Shown: piece after piece, positions 14,068-21,033 of the stretch
How positions within the stretch are numbered: the stretch's first letter is position 1
How the letters are laid out: each line of letters starts with the position of its first letter
From: an uncultured Oscillospiraceae bacterium
GTDB lineage: Bacteria; Bacillota; Clostridia; Oscillospirales; Oscillospiraceae
Length of the DNA stretch: 27,682 bases
Assembly: GCA_910588045.1 (NCBI GenBank)
Contig: CAJUPS010000042.1
Span: 1-27,682 of the forward strand
Direction of reading: 5' to 3'
Notes under the pieces: model-generated
Seen by the model: only the letters and a program-made list of their open reading frames with translations
The model's database searches: none
What the model was told of the DNA's origin: nothing
Translations under genes and position numbers: made by a program

Positions 14068-15774
14068 ATGCCTGTGCATCATTTCAAACGCCGGACGGAG
14101 CGGACGCTCTCCCTCCGTCTGGCCGGTTTTTGTCTGTTTACCTTACTCCTGCTCGGACTTCTGCCCACGGCGGGAGCGGTGGAGTCCCCGGAGGAGCCCG
14201 CGCCGCCTTCCGAAGAAATCCAGGCCGCCGTGGAGACGCTCCTCCGGAACTACCAGGAGGCGGCCATGCTGTATGAGCCCCGGGACCTGCGCACCGGCAC
14301 GGTGCTCGACCCGGCGCTGCCCGCACCCGAGGAACCGCAGACCTTCCTCATCGGCGAGGAGGAGGTCCCCCTGGAGCAGCTGGGGGACAACCTGATCTTC
14401 CTGGAGAAAAAGGCCGTCTTTCACGCCCTCATGCGGCAGCTCCAGGGGATCTACCGGCAGGAGCTCCAACTGTTCTACCACTTCGGCGAGCCGAAAATCA
14501 CGGACAATGTGTGCCGCATCTCCGTCAAGGAGACGGAGCAATTCCGCTATACGGACAGCCAGCGGCTGAGCGTCAACGAGACCTTCTACACCGTCCGCCT
14601 GGTGAAGCTGGAGGACCGGTGGCTGATTGCCGACGTCACCGACGGCAGCCGCTTCGACAAGCTCTATAAATCCCAGGGGGCCGCCTTTGACGAATACGCC
14701 GCCCTCTCGGCGTTCTCCGCCTCCCTGGAGCAGGAGGGGTGCGCGGTCTCCTTCCCCTATGCGCCCTCCGGGGATACCGCCGGACAGCGCCCCTACAACG
14801 GGGCCAACGCCGCCTCCTACGCCTACACCTACTCCCGACTGGAGGCAGGAACGCCCCGAAGCGAGTTCTACAACCCCCAGTTCTACCGCTATGACGGGGA
14901 GGGAGGGGACTGCCAGAATTTCGCCTCCCAGTGTATGTGGGCGGGCTTCGGCGGCAGTCAGACGGACGCCGCCATCCGGCGGGCCGTATCGCCCATGGAC
15001 GCCTCCGGCGACTACCAGTGGTTCGGCCGCGCCGCCTCCGGCGGACCGATCAACTACAGCTGGGTCAGCTGCAAGTCCTTCCGGAAGTATCTCACCGGAA
15101 CGGAGGACGGAACCGGCCCGGCGGGCTCCAACGCCGCCGGAGAGCCCGGCATGTACGCCACCATCCTGGACGTGTCCGCCGGAAGCGCCCTGACGGGGGC
15201 GTCGCCGGAGGAGCTGGTGGGGGCCGTGGCCCACGTGGAGGGGTCCGGCGGGTCCTACTCCCACGCCATCGTCCTCACCGCCGCCGCCGGAAACCGGCGC
15301 AGTGAGATTTGGTACTGCGGCCATACGAAGGACGTGTCCCACATGAAGCTGGGCGACTACTACATCTGGCCCATGAAGGTGTACATCCCCCGCTATATGC
15401 GGCAAACCAGCGCCGAGTCCCTCCAGGTGGAGCGCCTCCAGCCGGTGGAGGCGGGGACCTCCGCGCCGCTGGCCTTCCAGTGCGAGAAGGCCAAGGACCG
15501 TCTGGTCATCAACGTCACGCCGCCGGGCGGCGTTCAGACGAGGGCCGCTGCGTCCTACGGCACGGACCACTGTCAGACGGAGTACCTGTTCTCCGAGCCG
15601 GGGCTGTACCAGATCGAGTGCGCGGCCAAGGATTCCGCCTGGACCATAGAGACCTACTATGTCCGCTGCTACGCGCCGGTCGTTCCGGAGATAGACGACG
15701 CCCCGGCGGAGAATCCGGAGGAGAACCCCGGATGGGACGATCCCACCGAGGCCATAGAGGCGTCCGTCTGGTAG
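14068..15774 (+). CDS. Secreted protein with putative amidase domain (Amidase_6)
   Basis: A 568-aa exported protein. A basic N-terminus and a long hydrophobic core (FCLFTLLLLGLLPTAGAVES, about residues 21-40) form a signal peptide, probably cleaved near AGA. Residues about 45-235 are an uncharacterised charged region resembling those that precede Amidase_6 domains in clostridia. Residues about 245-440 match the Amidase_6 pattern: YNGANAASYAYTY, then YDGEGGDCQNFASQC with Cys282 as probable nucleophile, and SYSHAIVLT with His399. The C-terminal about 120 residues look like an Ig-type beta domain followed by an acidic tail. A wall-peptide amidase or peptidase role is likely but unproven. The ATG at 14068 is preceded closely by AAAGGGGG; a GTG two codons later or an ATG at 14026 are alternatives. 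Closed by its own terminator. Confidence 0.8.
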   Translation: MPVHHFKRRTERTLSLRLAGFCLFTLLLLGLLPTAGAVESPEEPAPPSEEIQAAVETLLRNYQEAAMLYEPRDLRTGTVLDPALPAPEEPQTFLIGEEEVPLEQLGDNLIFLEKKAVFHALMRQLQGIYRQELQLFYHFGEPKITDNVCRISVKETEQFRYTDSQRLSVNETFYTVRLVKLEDRWLIADVTDGSRFDKLYKSQGAAFDEYAALSAFSASLEQEGCAVSFPYAPSGDTAGQRPYNGANAASYAYTYSRLEAGTPRSEFYNPQFYRYDGEGGDCQNFASQCMWAGFGGSQTDAAIRRAVSPMDASGDYQWFGRAASGGPINYSWVSCKSFRKYLTGTEDGTGPAGSNAAGEPGMYATILDVSAGSALTGASPEELVGAVAHVEGSGGSYSHAIVLTAAAGNRRSEIWYCGHTKDVSHMKLGDYYIWPMKVYIPRYMRQTSAESLQVERLQPVEAGTSAPLAFQCEKAKDRLVINVTPPGGVQTRAAASYGTDHCQTEYLFSEPGLYQIECAAKDSAWTIETYYVRCYAPVVPEIDDAPAENPEENPGWDDPTEAIEASVW

Positions 15775-15859
15775 GAGATCCCACAAATCCTGGGTCCTAT
15801 TATAGTATGGCCCTCGGGAGATTGCAACATCCTTGCGCAGAGTGAGCATAAACAATTTG

Positions 15860-15889
15860 GGCCCTCGGGGGAACTCCCGAGGGCCTTTT
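15860..15889 (+). terminator. Rho-independent terminator after the amidase gene
   Basis: A 10-bp stem GGCCCTCGGG (15860-15869) with CCCGAGGGCC (15876-15885), followed by TTTT. The 85 bp between the gene end and this hairpin hold a second, unpaired GGCCCTCGGGAG copy (from about 15810), but no gene. Confidence 0.85.
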
Positions 15890-15893
15890 CACT

Positions 15894-16121
15894 CTACTCT
15901 TTGTTCTGGAACAGTTTATAGGGCTCTACGCCCAGCGCATCGGCAATGGCGAAAATTACGTCGAGGGAAACCGCACAATCCGCATTTTCAATGCGGCTCA
16001 AATGGTTCCGGCTGATTTCCGCTGCTTCGCTTAATTTCAGCTGGGTCAATTTTTGCCGTCTGCGATAAAAAGAGATATTTTGTCCAAGAGTTTTATAATA
16101 CTCCTCATAAATAAGCTGCAT
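15894..16121 (-). CDS. XRE-family helix-turn-helix regulator
   Basis: A 75-aa single-domain DNA-binding protein. Residues about 10-67 are a Cro/CI-type helix-turn-helix (LGQNISFYRRRQKLTQLKLSEAAEISRNHLSRIENADCAVSLDVIFAIADALGV). The start at 16121 is preferred because AAGGGGG lies 8 bp upstream; the frame extends 20 codons further, but without a ribosome site. It is divergent from the 61-aa gene at 16278, and a 13-bp palindrome between them may be its operator. Its A+T content is higher than that of most genes here. The regulated target is unknown; the divergent neighbour is the simplest candidate. Confidence 0.88.
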   Translation of the reverse strand: MQLIYEEYYKTLGQNISFYRRRQKLTQLKLSEAAEISRNHLSRIENADCAVSLDVIFAIADALGVEPYKLFQNKE

Positions 16122-16172
16122 CAAAGTATCCCCCTTTGCCTTTACTATTTTATCCAGCAAAAGAAGATATGT

Positions 16173-16191
16173 AGTCAACATAGAATCTATG
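16173..16191. promoter_or_regulatory. Palindromic operator candidate and -35 box in the XRE/61-aa divergent region
   Basis: CATAGA and TCTATG flank a single A (16179-16191). The palindrome directly abuts TTGACT (16178-16173, minus strand), a good -35 box for the XRE gene with GATAAA 18 bp further on. It is also close to the promoter of the divergent gene, so one bound dimer could affect both. Confidence 0.45.
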
Positions 16192-16200
16192 ATTTGCTAC

Positions 16201-16229
16201 TTGTAGAATGTCAAATATTGTGCTATAGT
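16201..16229 (+). promoter_or_regulatory. Promoter of the 61-aa protein gene
   Basis: TTGTAG (16201-16206), 17 bp, TATAGT (16224-16229), about 48 bp before the start codon at 16278. The leader is AT-rich and contains no other obvious structure. Confidence 0.55.
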
Positions 16230-16277
16230 TATCAATGTCAACAATCCACGTCAAATTATGATAAAGGAGAAAAAATA

Positions 16278-16463
16278 ATGACGCAACTGGAACAGTATAA
16301 AAAGGCTTACGCCACACTGGTTGGCATGGTAGACCGGACGATCTCCGCCCTGGAGACCACTCCGCCGGAGAAGATGACCCCCGCCCTGACGGCAAACAGG
16401 CTGAAAATGGCGCTGGGGGAGGCGGAGGAAATTTTTCTCGCCGAGGACCCGGAGGACATCTGA
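16278..16463 (+). CDS. 61-aa hypothetical protein
   Basis: Not recognised. The start at 16278 follows AAAGGAG (16263-16269); the open frame continues upstream, but that part lies in the AT-rich promoter region. The protein (MTQLEQYKKAYATLVGMVD...) is predicted to be mostly two amphipathic helices separated by TTPPEKMTP, ending in an acidic tail EDPEDI. There is no signal peptide or membrane segment. It is encoded divergently from an XRE regulator and 92 bp before the flavoprotein gene, which has its own strong promoter. The helix-turn-helix neighbour and small size suggest a regulated accessory gene. Confidence 0.75.
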   Translation: MTQLEQYKKAYATLVGMVDRTISALETTPPEKMTPALTANRLKMALGEAEEIFLAEDPEDI

Positions 16464-16481
16464 CAAAAGGGGAAAACTCCC

Positions 16482-16510
16482 TTTACATTCCTCTTCTACT
16501 CCGATATAAT
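16482..16510 (+). promoter_or_regulatory. Strong promoter of the flavoprotein gene
   Basis: TTTACA (16482-16487), 17 bp, TATAAT (16505-16510): a near-consensus sigma-A promoter, giving a leader of about 40 nt before the start at 16556. Confidence 0.8.
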
Positions 16511-16555
16511 ACGAACATATCATAGCCAAGAGCAACATAGAAAGGAATGATGGCA

Positions 16556-17173
16556 ATGAAAGTTCTGATGATCAACGGCAGTCCCCGGCCCAACGGCAAC
16601 ACCGCCGCCGCCCTCCGCGAGATGGAGCAGATTTTCCGGCAGGAGGGCGTGGAGACGGAGCTTCTCCACGTGGGCAACAAGGACATCCGGGGCTGCATCG
16701 CCTGCCTGAAGTGCCGGGAAAACGGCCGGTGCGTCTTCGACGACCTGGTCAACGAGGCCGCTCCCAAGTTCCAGGCGTGCGACGGTCTGGTGGTGGGCAG
16801 TCCGGTGTACTACGCCTCCGCGAACGCCACCCTGGTGGCCTTCCTCACCCGCCTCTTCTACAGCACCAGCTTCGACAAGACCATGAAGGTGGGGGCCGCA
16901 GTGGTAGCCGCCCGCCGGGGCGGGCTCTCCGCCTCCTTTGACGAGCTCAACAAGTTCTTCACCATCTCCGGGATGCCCGTGGCCTCCGGCCAATACTGGA
17001 ACAGTGTCCACGGCGCACAGCCCGGCGAGGCCGCCGGAGACGCGGAGGGCCTGCAATCCATGCGCACCCTGGCGCGCAACATGACCTTCCTGATGCGGGG
17101 CATTGCCCTGGCTAAGGAGCAGTACGGTCTCCCCGAGCGGGAGGCCCCCCAGAGAACGAACTTTATCCGGTAA
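16556..17173 (+). CDS. Flavodoxin-fold NAD(P)H oxidoreductase with Isf-like cysteine motif
   Basis: A 205-aa FMN-binding reductase. The Rossmann-like N-terminus MKVLMINGSPRPNGNT carries the phosphate-binding loop of NADPH-dependent FMN reductases. Cys47, 50, 53 and 59 (GCIACLKCRENGRC) match the compact CX2CX2CX4-7C motif of archaeal iron-sulfur flavoprotein Isf, so a 4Fe-4S cluster next to FMN is likely. GSPVYYASANATLVAFLTRL is the usual flavin-binding block. Three ATGs lie in frame (16547, 16550, 16556); the last has AAAGGA at 9 bp spacing and gives the canonical N-terminus. The physiological substrate is unknown; in anaerobes such proteins are linked to oxygen or peroxide defence and to quinone or nitro-group reduction. 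Confidence 0.87.
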   Translation: MKVLMINGSPRPNGNTAAALREMEQIFRQEGVETELLHVGNKDIRGCIACLKCRENGRCVFDDLVNEAAPKFQACDGLVVGSPVYYASANATLVAFLTRLFYSTSFDKTMKVGAAVVAARRGGLSASFDELNKFFTISGMPVASGQYWNSVHGAQPGEAAGDAEGLQSMRTLARNMTFLMRGIALAKEQYGLPEREAPQRTNFIR

Positions 17174-17178
17174 AAGAC

Positions 17179-17207
17179 GGCGGGCTGATTGTTCCGATCA
17201 GCCCGCC
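17179..17207. terminator. Hairpin between convergent flavoprotein and DUF3786 genes
   Basis: A perfect 11-bp stem GGCGGGCTGAT (17179-17189) with ATCAGCCCGCC (17197-17207). It includes the DUF3786 stop codon, and on the minus strand it is followed by GTCTTTT, so it most likely ends that gene. The plus-strand T-run is poor. Confidence 0.75.
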
Positions 17208-17824
17208 TCGTTCATCAATTCCTCCAGCAGCTCCAGCAGCCGTCCCGCCGCGTAGTAGGTGGTCTCATAGCGCATGAAGTCCAGCGTCCGGCGGTCCCAC
17301 ATGATTTTCAGCACGGCGTCAAACTCGTCGTCCGCGTCCCAGAACTGCACCATCACGGGGAAGAAGTCGAACATGGGGATCTGGTAGGACACATCCCCCA
17401 CGTTCCCCGGGAGCCCGCCCAGCTTCTCACAGGCGGCCCGCAGCGCCTCCGTGCGGTGGGTAAACGCCTTTGCGCTGCCGTCAAAGAGGTTGCCACCCAG
17501 ATAGGCGGTCTTGGTGATGCCGTCCAGATCGTTCACCCTTACAAACGCCCCGCTGAGGCGACAGTCCGGCTTGGACTCGCACAGCACATCGAAGATGGTC
17601 AGCACCTCGTTAAACCCCGCATGGACCGGCCCCGCCGCGTCCAGCCGCTCCACGCGCCCGGTCCTCCGGTTCACCCGGTAGTCACAGGACAGAAAACGGA
17701 GGAAAATATAGTCCGCATCGTGGTCCAGATGGAATTTTTCAATCATTTTATACTGATCGTATTTGAGAAATTCCCCCTCCACCCGGTCCCGGGTCACGTC
17801 GTAATTCGATTTGCGATTTTCCAT
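17198..17824 (-). CDS. DUF3786 domain-containing protein
   Basis: A 208-aa cytoplasmic protein of the DUF3786 family, whose function is unknown. Family-like blocks are visible in the C-terminal two thirds: GITKTAYLGGNLFDG, GDVSYQIPMFDFFPVMVQFWDADDEFDAVLKIMWDRRTLDFM and the final YETTYYAAGRLLELLEEL. Length is normal. The ATG follows AAGGAGGGCCAC. Members are common in acetogens and other anaerobes, sometimes beside corrinoid or CO dehydrogenase genes, but here the neighbour upstream on the same strand is pta, separated by a terminator. It may have its own promoter in the short 58-bp gap or rely on read-through. Confidence 0.8.
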   Translation of the reverse strand: MENRKSNYDVTRDRVEGEFLKYDQYKMIEKFHLDHDADYIFLRFLSCDYRVNRRTGRVERLDAAGPVHAGFNEVLTIFDVLCESKPDCRLSGAFVRVNDLDGITKTAYLGGNLFDGSAKAFTHRTEALRAACEKLGGLPGNVGDVSYQIPMFDFFPVMVQFWDADDEFDAVLKIMWDRRTLDFMRYETTYYAAGRLLELLEELMNEAG

Positions 17825-17840
17825 GTGGCCCTCCTTCTTT

Positions 17841-17876
17841 CCAAATAAACCGGCCCTCCCGCCGGGAGGGCCGGTT
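17841..17876 (-). terminator. Rho-independent terminator after pta
   Basis: A perfect 13-bp stem (17848-17860 with 17864-17876) and a 3-nt loop, followed on the minus strand by TTTATTT. It lies 7 bp past the pta stop codon and just upstream of the DUF3786 ribosome site. Confidence 0.9.
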
Positions 17877-17882
17877 CCGCGC

Positions 17883-18896
17883 TTACTTCATCCCGGCGGT
17901 GATGATGGCCATCTTGTAGACCTCCTCGGCGTTACAGCCGCGGCTCAGGTCGTTGATGGGGGCGTTGAGGCCCTGGAGGATGGGGCCGTAAGCCTCGTAG
18001 CCGCCCAGGCGCTGGGCGATCTTGTATCCGATGTTGCCCGCCTCGATGTTGGGGAAGATGAAGGTGTTGGCGTAGCCCGCCACCTTGCTGCCGGGGAACT
18101 TCAGCTGTCCCACGGTGGGGGAGACGGCGGCGTCGAACTGCATCTCGCCGTCGATGGCGAACTCGGGGGCCAGCTCCTGGGCAACTTTGGTGGCGGCGGC
18201 GGACAGGGGCACCGTCGCGCCCTTGCCGGAGCCCTTGGTGGAGAAACTCAGCATAGCCACCTTGGGCTCGATGCCGAAGAATTGCGCGGTGCGGGCGGAC
18301 TCCACGGCCACCTCCGCCAGCTTCTGGGCGGCGGACACGGTGACGTTGCCCTCCTTGTCCACGCTGTCCTCATAGGAGATATTGATGGCGCAGTCGCCCA
18401 TGCACAGCATCCGAAGCGCCTCGTCCCCGGTGTCCCGCTTCATGATGAAGCAGGAGCTCACCAGGTGTGCGCCGGGCTTGGTCTTGATGAGCTGGAGGGC
18501 GGGGCGAACGGTGTCGGCGGTGGAGTAGGTGGCGCCGCCCAGCAGGGCGTCGGCCTTGCCCATCTTCACCAGCATGGTGCCGAAGTAGTTGCCCTTTTGC
18601 AGGGCGGCGCGGCAGTCGTCCTCACTCATCTTGCCCTTGCGCAGCTCCACCATCTTGGCCACCATCTCGTCCATCCCGGCGTAGTTGGCGGGGTCGATGA
18701 TCTCGGCCTTGGCGATGTCGAAGCCGTTCTTCTCAGCGGCGGCCTTGACTTCATCCACGTTGCCCACCAGGATCACGTCCATCAGGTCCTCTTTCATGAG
18801 CCGGGCGGCGGCCTCCTGGATGCGGGCGTCGGGACCCTCGGTGAAGACGATCGTGCGGCGGTTGGCCTTCAAATTGTTCAAAAGAGCGGTAAACAT
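17883..18896 (-). CDS. pta: Phosphate acetyltransferase
   Basis: Interconverts acetyl-CoA plus phosphate and acetyl phosphate plus CoA, the first step of fermentative acetate formation with ATP gain through acetate kinase. The 337-aa length is that of the short, stand-alone bacterial Pta. Typical blocks include IVFTEGPDARIQEAA, LLGGATYSTADTVRPALQLIKTKPG, the CoA/phosphate-site segment LSFSTKGSGKGATV, and PNIEAGNIGYKIAQRLGGYEAYGPILQGLNAPINDLSRGC. The ATG at 18896 follows ACGGAGGAAACAAGCT; the frame extends 23 codons into the promoter region. ackA is not adjacent. Phosphate butyryltransferase is less likely given length and the LQGL.AP.NDLSRGC ending. Confidence 0.94.
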   Translation of the reverse strand: MFTALLNNLKANRRTIVFTEGPDARIQEAAARLMKEDLMDVILVGNVDEVKAAAEKNGFDIAKAEIIDPANYAGMDEMVAKMVELRKGKMSEDDCRAALQKGNYFGTMLVKMGKADALLGGATYSTADTVRPALQLIKTKPGAHLVSSCFIMKRDTGDEALRMLCMGDCAINISYEDSVDKEGNVTVSAAQKLAEVAVESARTAQFFGIEPKVAMLSFSTKGSGKGATVPLSAAATKVAQELAPEFAIDGEMQFDAAVSPTVGQLKFPGSKVAGYANTFIFPNIEAGNIGYKIAQRLGGYEAYGPILQGLNAPINDLSRGCNAEEVYKMAIITAGMK

Positions 18897-18953
18897 AGCT
18901 TGTTTCCTCCGTATGTAATGTTGATTGCGGGGGTAACCCGCACAGATATAGTC

Positions 18954-18982
18954 ATTATACACCAACTATTTCCGGGACTCAA
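18954..18982 (-). promoter_or_regulatory. Promoter of pta
   Basis: On the minus strand TTGAGT (18982-18977), 17 bp, TATAAT (18959-18954), about 58 bp before the start codon. Confidence 0.75.
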
Positions 18983-19029
18983 TGGCAAATTCGTATTTTT
19001 TTGAAAATGCGAAAAACACGCGAACAGCC

Positions 19030-19707
19030 CTATTCCTCTATCCGTTCCGCCTGCCGCACTAACTCGTCCAGCACCTTATTAGCGGCCTCCTTCGCCGCCC
19101 TGGTGTGATCTTCAACCGTCTTTACCCCGCCCATGGACGCCAAGGCATAGGGGTCGTTGAGCGCCGGAGAACCACCCATCAGCATGGTCCTGAGCTGCTT
19201 ATAGGCCCACTGCCGCTCTCCGTCGGTCATATCCTTGGCAAAATTCTCAGACCAGGAGCACTGATACTTGGAGGCGATAAAGTTCAGGCTCTCTGGGAGC
19301 GTAGGGCGCTGCGCCTCCTGGAGAGCACCGGCATAATATGACTGGACGGCGTTCTTTTCCGCCACGGCCTGCTGCACATAGGCATCAAAATATGCCTTCG
19401 CCCAGATCGTACCGTCAGGATCGACTGAGGCACGTTGGTTGACCTCCAACGGAACCTGGTTCTCGTCCTGCCAAGTCCGAAGCATGTCTGCAAATTCCTC
19501 TTTCGTCATGGAGGACAGCTTTTGTCCGATGGGATCGGCGGGGATGTCCATCTCACGGATACCGGCGGCGTGTTCCGCAGCCTCCGGAGAAATTTGGACC
19601 GCGTCGTCTCTGCGCGCGGTTTCTTTCTCCTTCGCCTCCGGCTTGGCAAAATGGTACGTCTGGAGGGAGGAGATCTTTTGGGAAAGTGGGTTCATATTGA
19701 CACTCAT
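19030..19707 (-). CDS. 225-aa protein with FlgM-like N-terminal motif, possibly flagellar regulon
   Basis: Not recognised with certainty. The start at 19707 follows GGAGGCTTGCCC; an ATG 18 bp upstream is less well placed. The N-terminal 50 residues are polar and probably disordered, ending in DDAVQISPEAAEHAAG (about 35-49), similar in pattern to the DxVxISxEA N-terminus of the anti-sigma factor FlgM and some other flagellar proteins. The rest (70-225) is predicted alpha-helical: MTKEEFADMLRTWQDENQVPLEVNQ, then an Ala/Gln-rich segment and a charged C-terminus. There is no signal peptide or membrane helix. FlgM is only about 90-100 residues, so this is not a plain FlgM. The sigma-D-type promoter in front supports a motility-linked role. 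Confidence 0.7.
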   Translation of the reverse strand: MSVNMNPLSQKISSLQTYHFAKPEAKEKETARRDDAVQISPEAAEHAAGIREMDIPADPIGQKLSSMTKEEFADMLRTWQDENQVPLEVNQRASVDPDGTIWAKAYFDAYVQQAVAEKNAVQSYYAGALQEAQRPTLPESLNFIASKYQCSWSENFAKDMTDGERQWAYKQLRTMLMGGSPALNDPYALASMGGVKTVEDHTRAAKEAANKVLDELVRQAERIEE

Positions 19708-19740
19708 GGGCAAGCCTCCATTCATTTTTATCTGCTTTAA

Positions 19741-19767
19741 CTATCGGCATTGCAGGCGAAAAATTAA
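19741..19767 (-). promoter_or_regulatory. Sigma-D (sigma-28) type promoter of the 225-aa gene
   Basis: On the minus strand TTAA (19767-19764), exactly 15 bp, GCCGATAG (19748-19741). The B. subtilis sigma-D consensus is TAAA-N15-GCCGATAT, so 10 of 12 specified positions match at the right spacing. The expected transcript starts about 25 bp before the ATG, leaving room for the GGAGG site. Confidence 0.6.
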
Positions 19768-19772
19768 GCGCA

Positions 19773-19801
19773 TTGCTTTTTATGTCCCGCTGTGCTATAC
19801 T
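19773..19801 (+). promoter_or_regulatory. Sigma-A promoter of the lipoprotein gene
   Basis: TTGCTT (19773-19778), 17 bp, TATACT (19796-19801), about 40 bp before the start at 19846. It is back-to-back with the sigma-D-type promoter, whose outer box lies only 5 bp away. Confidence 0.65.
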
Positions 19802-19845
19802 CAAATAGCTTAAATATAGCGGCCATTTGAAGGGAGGACATTTTA

Positions 19846-20931
19846 ATGAAAAGGTTTATATGTACACTCTTACCCCTTCTCTGCTTCCTGCTCCTCACCG
19901 CCTGTTCCGATAAAAGCCGCTCCCTCTCCGGCGAGGTCTCCGACGTCCGGGCGGAGAACGGGGAGATCGTCTCCTTCGTCCTCACGGACGCGGACGGCAA
20001 GCGCACCGGCGTACTGGTCCCGGAGGACGCCCACTTCACCTCCCGCACGGACCTGGACCCGGATGCGGAGAAAGACCTGCTCCTCTCCGGCCAACCGGGC
20101 ACCTCCGTCCGCGTGGAGTACAACGGCGGAAAAACCAAATTGACCACAGACAGCGGCGAGAAGCTCCCCGCCTATACCGCCTGGTTCGTGGCGGTGGACG
20201 GCTACCTGGAGCCCGACGCCGCCGCCCTCCAAGACGGCACGCCCCTGGACCTGTTCCACTGGACCAGCGGGACCTCCTACCGTCTGAAGGACGGGACGGA
20301 CCTGCTGTACGTCCGGAACTACGTCGGACCGGAGAGCAGCATCGTAGCCGGACAGAAAACCTACAACGATCTCAGCGAAACCGCCCAGCAGGCGGTGTCC
20401 GCCTATTACGAGAGCCGGGGAATGCTGTACGACGTGGAGGAGGAGCTGGAAACCTCCTACGCCAGTTATCAGACCCGCAGTCCCAACAAGCCCACCCCCG
20501 CTGTATGGCAGGACGTCACCCTCCAGGCTTCCTCCGAACGGGTGGCGTACTTTCTCACCACGGTCCACACCCCCATCCACGGGGACGGCTCGGCCACCAT
20601 GGAGGAGCTGCGCCTGTGCGACGCCTTCGACCGGGAGACCGGGGAGCGCATCGACGGTTGGGACCTGTTCTCCTGCTCCCCGGAGGAGGCGAAGCGCGCC
20701 CTGCTGGACCTGGTCCAGATCACGCAGCAGCCCCTGCGCTCCGAGATGGAGGCCGCCCTCCAGCCGGAATATCTTATCTTCTACCCCGGCAATATAGAGG
20801 GCTGGTTCCCCAGGGGCGCCCTGCCCAGTCAGAGTACCTCCTTCGGTTTCGGCCTGGACTACACCGACGGCCTCAAGGCCATCCTCCAACCCTGGGCCGT
20901 TCCCGTGACGGAGCCCCAGGCGGGGACATAA
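19846..20931 (+). CDS. Lipoprotein of unknown function, 361 aa
   Basis: Not recognised. The N-terminus MKRFICTLLPLLCFLLLTAC ends in a lipobox (LTAC, Cys20), so it is exported and lipid-anchored on the outer face of the membrane. Residues 28-110 look like a small beta domain (GEVSDVRAENGEIVSFVLTDADGKRTGVLVPEDAHF). The remainder is a mixed alpha/beta region with WDLFSCSPEEAKRALLDLVQI and a Trp/Pro-rich end. It contains no enzyme motif I can identify. The ATG follows GGGAGGACATTTTA. A single-gene unit with its own promoter; the DUF6442 cassette starts immediately after it but from a separate, operator-controlled promoter. Confidence 0.85.
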   Translation: MKRFICTLLPLLCFLLLTACSDKSRSLSGEVSDVRAENGEIVSFVLTDADGKRTGVLVPEDAHFTSRTDLDPDAEKDLLLSGQPGTSVRVEYNGGKTKLTTDSGEKLPAYTAWFVAVDGYLEPDAAALQDGTPLDLFHWTSGTSYRLKDGTDLLYVRNYVGPESSIVAGQKTYNDLSETAQQAVSAYYESRGMLYDVEEELETSYASYQTRSPNKPTPAVWQDVTLQASSERVAYFLTTVHTPIHGDGSATMEELRLCDAFDRETGERIDGWDLFSCSPEEAKRALLDLVQITQQPLRSEMEAALQPEYLIFYPGNIEGWFPRGALPSQSTSFGFGLDYTDGLKAILQPWAVPVTEPQAGT

Positions 20932-20939
20932 TGACATTC

Positions 20940-21015
20940 TGCCAAGAAAACTTGTCAAAACCACTTGACAAGTTTTCTTGGCAATGCTATACTCCTGATT
21001 ACCAAGTAAACTTGG
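20940..21015 (+). promoter_or_regulatory. Promoter with three CAAG-N4-CTTG operators in front of the DUF6442/XRE cassette
   Basis: Consensus promoter TTGACA (20965-20970), 17 bp, TATACT (20988-20993). A perfect 19-bp inverted repeat (20940-20958 with 20965-20983, spacer AACCAC) covers the -35 region. Within each arm, and again just before the ribosome site, lies a CAAG-N4-CTTG palindrome: CCAAG-AAAA-CTTG (20942-20954), CAAG-TTTT-CTTGG (20969-20981) and CCAAG-TAAA-CTTGG (21002-21015). Their centres are 26 and 34 bp apart. This looks like a multi-site operator, most simply for the XRE protein encoded third in the cassette. Confidence 0.85.
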
Positions 21016-21033
21016 CAAAAGGGAGGAACATAT

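Noticed and set aside
12909..14276. A 455-codon open frame on the plus strand across the reductase gene
   Set aside because: It is the complement of the aldo/keto reductase, which has the full catalytic tetrad and eight cluster cysteines. The plus frame has none.
14143..15855. A 570-codon open frame on the minus strand
   Set aside because: Complement of the secreted amidase gene, which has a signal peptide, a promoter-side ribosome site and a terminator in the plus orientation.
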